Origin: Apostichopus japonicus
Lineage: Eukaryota > Echinodermata > Holothuroidea > Aspidochirotida > Stichopodidae
NCBI RefSeq assembly: GCF_037975245.1
Contig: NC_092570.1
Span: forward strand, 7,049,001 to 7,113,000
Reading direction: 5' to 3'
DNA length: 64,000 bases
In this document: positions 61,891 to 64,000 of the stretch, in pieces
How the letters are laid out: every line of letters begins with the position of its first letter
Numbering within the stretch: the stretch's first letter is position 1
Translations under genes and position numbers: made by a program
Notes under the pieces: model-generated
The model's input: the letters and a program-made list of their open reading frames with translations, nothing else
Database searches by the model: none
Told to the model about the DNA's origin: nothing

Positions 61891-64000
61891 TTTTACAACG
61901 CACCCCATCAACATGGCATACGTACAGTAGTCTACGTAGAATCCTTCTGCCTCTGGCGAGGAACCAAAAACGCAGACTTTTCCTAGGCTAAACTATCTTA
62001 CTTTTTGTTCTTCTTATCAATTGCATTTTTTGTTGCCTTAAACATGTGTGTACCACTTCAGTTTAGTGGGTAAAAAGTATGTTGAGCATTGCAAAGTGTA
62101 TCAAAGAATCACTATATACTTGTTTCAGTTCATTTTTCATAACCTGTAGTTTAATGTCACAGTTCAAAGCACTATCTTAAGAGAATAAGCAGAATGACTA
62201 CATGTATATTTGTAACTTATTTGCATCATCAATATCAATATGATTGCTTTGTTGCATGACATGGAAGTACCATTATAGGGTAGTACTACTAAGTACTATC
62301 ATTAGAAAATTGGACGGATTGGTTGCTAATGAAACAAATTAGATTGGTCTCACTCTCCACTGCTGAGATGTAGAAGAGTTTCACTTTATTGCAACGTGCA
62401 TTGCACAATAGTCTATGATGTCATACATGAAAAACATCAATAAGTGGGTTTGTTTGTCTTAAAAATTGAAATGATTATATAGTAAATAATCTTGCAGAAT
62501 AATTTCAAATATTTGTGTGAGGGATTATTATATTTTGTTGATAAAGTATCATTTTTAAAGTGATTTATTCAAAATTACAGTTTATTCAGTTCTAGAGGGG
62601 TTCTCATTGCAGCTCAGTGAAAATAATTTCACACAAAGACGGTCTGAACTCTAATATTGGTGTTCTTGTATCACATCAAACATTATTGCACATTGTACCT
62701 ACATACCAAATATATGCAAATTTTCCTCCTTTAAATCTAAACAATGGAACAAGCTATCAAGACTGGGGTTGGACCAAACTGTTTCATGTTGTTTTATATC
62801 TCAGGACTTTTTTCATACCAATTCAAGAATGGCATAAATTTATATAAACTACATTCAATAATAAATATTCAATTTACCATTTCGTCAGTGCTCATGGCCT
62901 AATTGAAAAACCTGAATGCAGAGATTGAAAACATTGACAATTTAATTTTAAAAAAAATTTCTACGATCTCTATGTTGTGAACAGGGACAGAGAAATTTGT
63001 AAAAAGAATTCTAACAGACTGCAAACAAGGATTTAGAATTGTGCCAAAAGATCAATCCACTAATTTCGAAGGAAGAACATGACATTGAATCTTCACTTGT
63101 ATGCATGTACTATACATCAAATAAATAATTATCAGTGGGCACCTTAATCATTTAACGTCATATATTAACAGGTATTCCAAAAAATTTCTACAAGATTTCT
63201 ACAACCTCTCATATCAACATGTAAGTTACGAACAAAACTAAAAATTTCTTAACAGAGAAATGCAGTCTGCATTTTGGACCGGAGATGAGTGGGATGGGAT
63301 TTCTACAAGCAACGAAAAAGCTTCGAGTCGAAACCTTACATATCGAAAGAAGGAATGATTTTCATTACAACTTTGATTCCTTTTTTTCCGCTGTTCTCTA
63401 ATCTGAGTTTTATGTTTCTCTTCCCTATGTTTTGTAACTTTGTGATTGTACTAGTTATACTGTCATAAGTTGCAAACGGTTTAGGCTAACTTTTATTTTA
63501 ATGAAGGTCTGTGGATTGAAATGTTGGTCATAAAATGGCAACAGTAAACAGAAGCAAATGATATTGAACTTCTACAGCAAGTAAATAAAAAAAGGTAAAT
63601 TGCCAGAAAATCAGCCAAATGGAAACATCTTCAAACTTACAACAGGAGAAGAAAAAACCATGCAAGATAGGTTGTAACATTAATTTTATTCTTATAGATT
63701 AATTGAAAATGCAATTCTCATTCAATTTGTTTACAATGATCTAGAATTTGGGAACTTAATTTTCAAATCAATGTCTACAAAGTATTAAGGTCTTAGGACA
63801 CAAGAAACATAATGTAATGTTAATAAAAGCTAGTAATTGTAGAAGAAAAATGTGACAAATATGTATATTAACAAACAGACTATAATTTCACAAGTTCTTT
63901 TCATTCAACTATGACTGAACATAAAGTTAATGACAAAAGAAGATACCGTTTTTACAGGCTTAACATTGAATTTGAATACATGCAGTCTACATAATTTATT
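61891..64000. other. Non-coding DNA to window end
   Basis: AT-rich, with no gene, RNA or clear repeat that I can support on either strand. Confidence 0.45.

Overview
This 64 kb window is eukaryotic nuclear DNA: AT-rich, with small exons joined by long GT-AG introns and many dispersed repeats. Protein similarity recalled from memory (no search was run) points to a deuterostome invertebrate. An echinoderm, perhaps a sea cucumber, is my best inference from base composition, repeat style and the clear one-to-one match to vertebrate genes. Four protein-coding genes can be rebuilt completely, 40 coding exons in all, with intact reading frames and matching phases at every junction.

Layout. 1-9.8 kb is intergenic and repeat-rich: a hAT-like element of about 2 kb, a tRNA-derived SINE with an 8-bp target-site duplication, a mariner-like MITE and a CCCT-rich satellite. 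9.8-15.7 kb (minus strand) holds SPRYD7 in 5 exons. 17.7-33.6 kb (minus strand) holds ARMC3 in 18 coding exons, with armadillo repeats followed by a C-terminal EDR1-type domain. 35.9-37.9 kb (plus strand) holds SDHAF2 in 4 exons, head-to-head with ARMC3 across about 2.3 kb. 42.0-55.5 kb (minus strand) holds a long-chain acyl-CoA synthetase of the ACSL3/4 group in 13 coding exons, tail-to-tail with SDHAF2. 55.6-64 kb is upstream DNA, probably including 5' UTR intron and promoter of ACSL, with no gene I can support.

The genes do not form one pathway. SDHAF2 (complex II assembly) and ACSL (fatty-acid activation) are metabolic, ARMC3 is a ciliary/sperm-type protein, and SPRYD7 is an uncharacterised SPRY protein.

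The most unusual signal is that tandem repeats in ARMC3 and ACSL are built from exon-intron boundaries. Intron 13 of ARMC3 carries a 67-bp minisatellite whose every unit copies the last ~34 nt of exon 13 plus its 5' splice site (8 donors in a row). Intron 16 carries a second, independent array of ~114-123 bp units copying the end of exon 16 and its donor (5 in all). In ACSL a decoy copy of a 3' splice site lies in the upstream intron. A TTAA-flanked MITE family with four copies, two of them within 40 bp of exon donors, is the other main observation.
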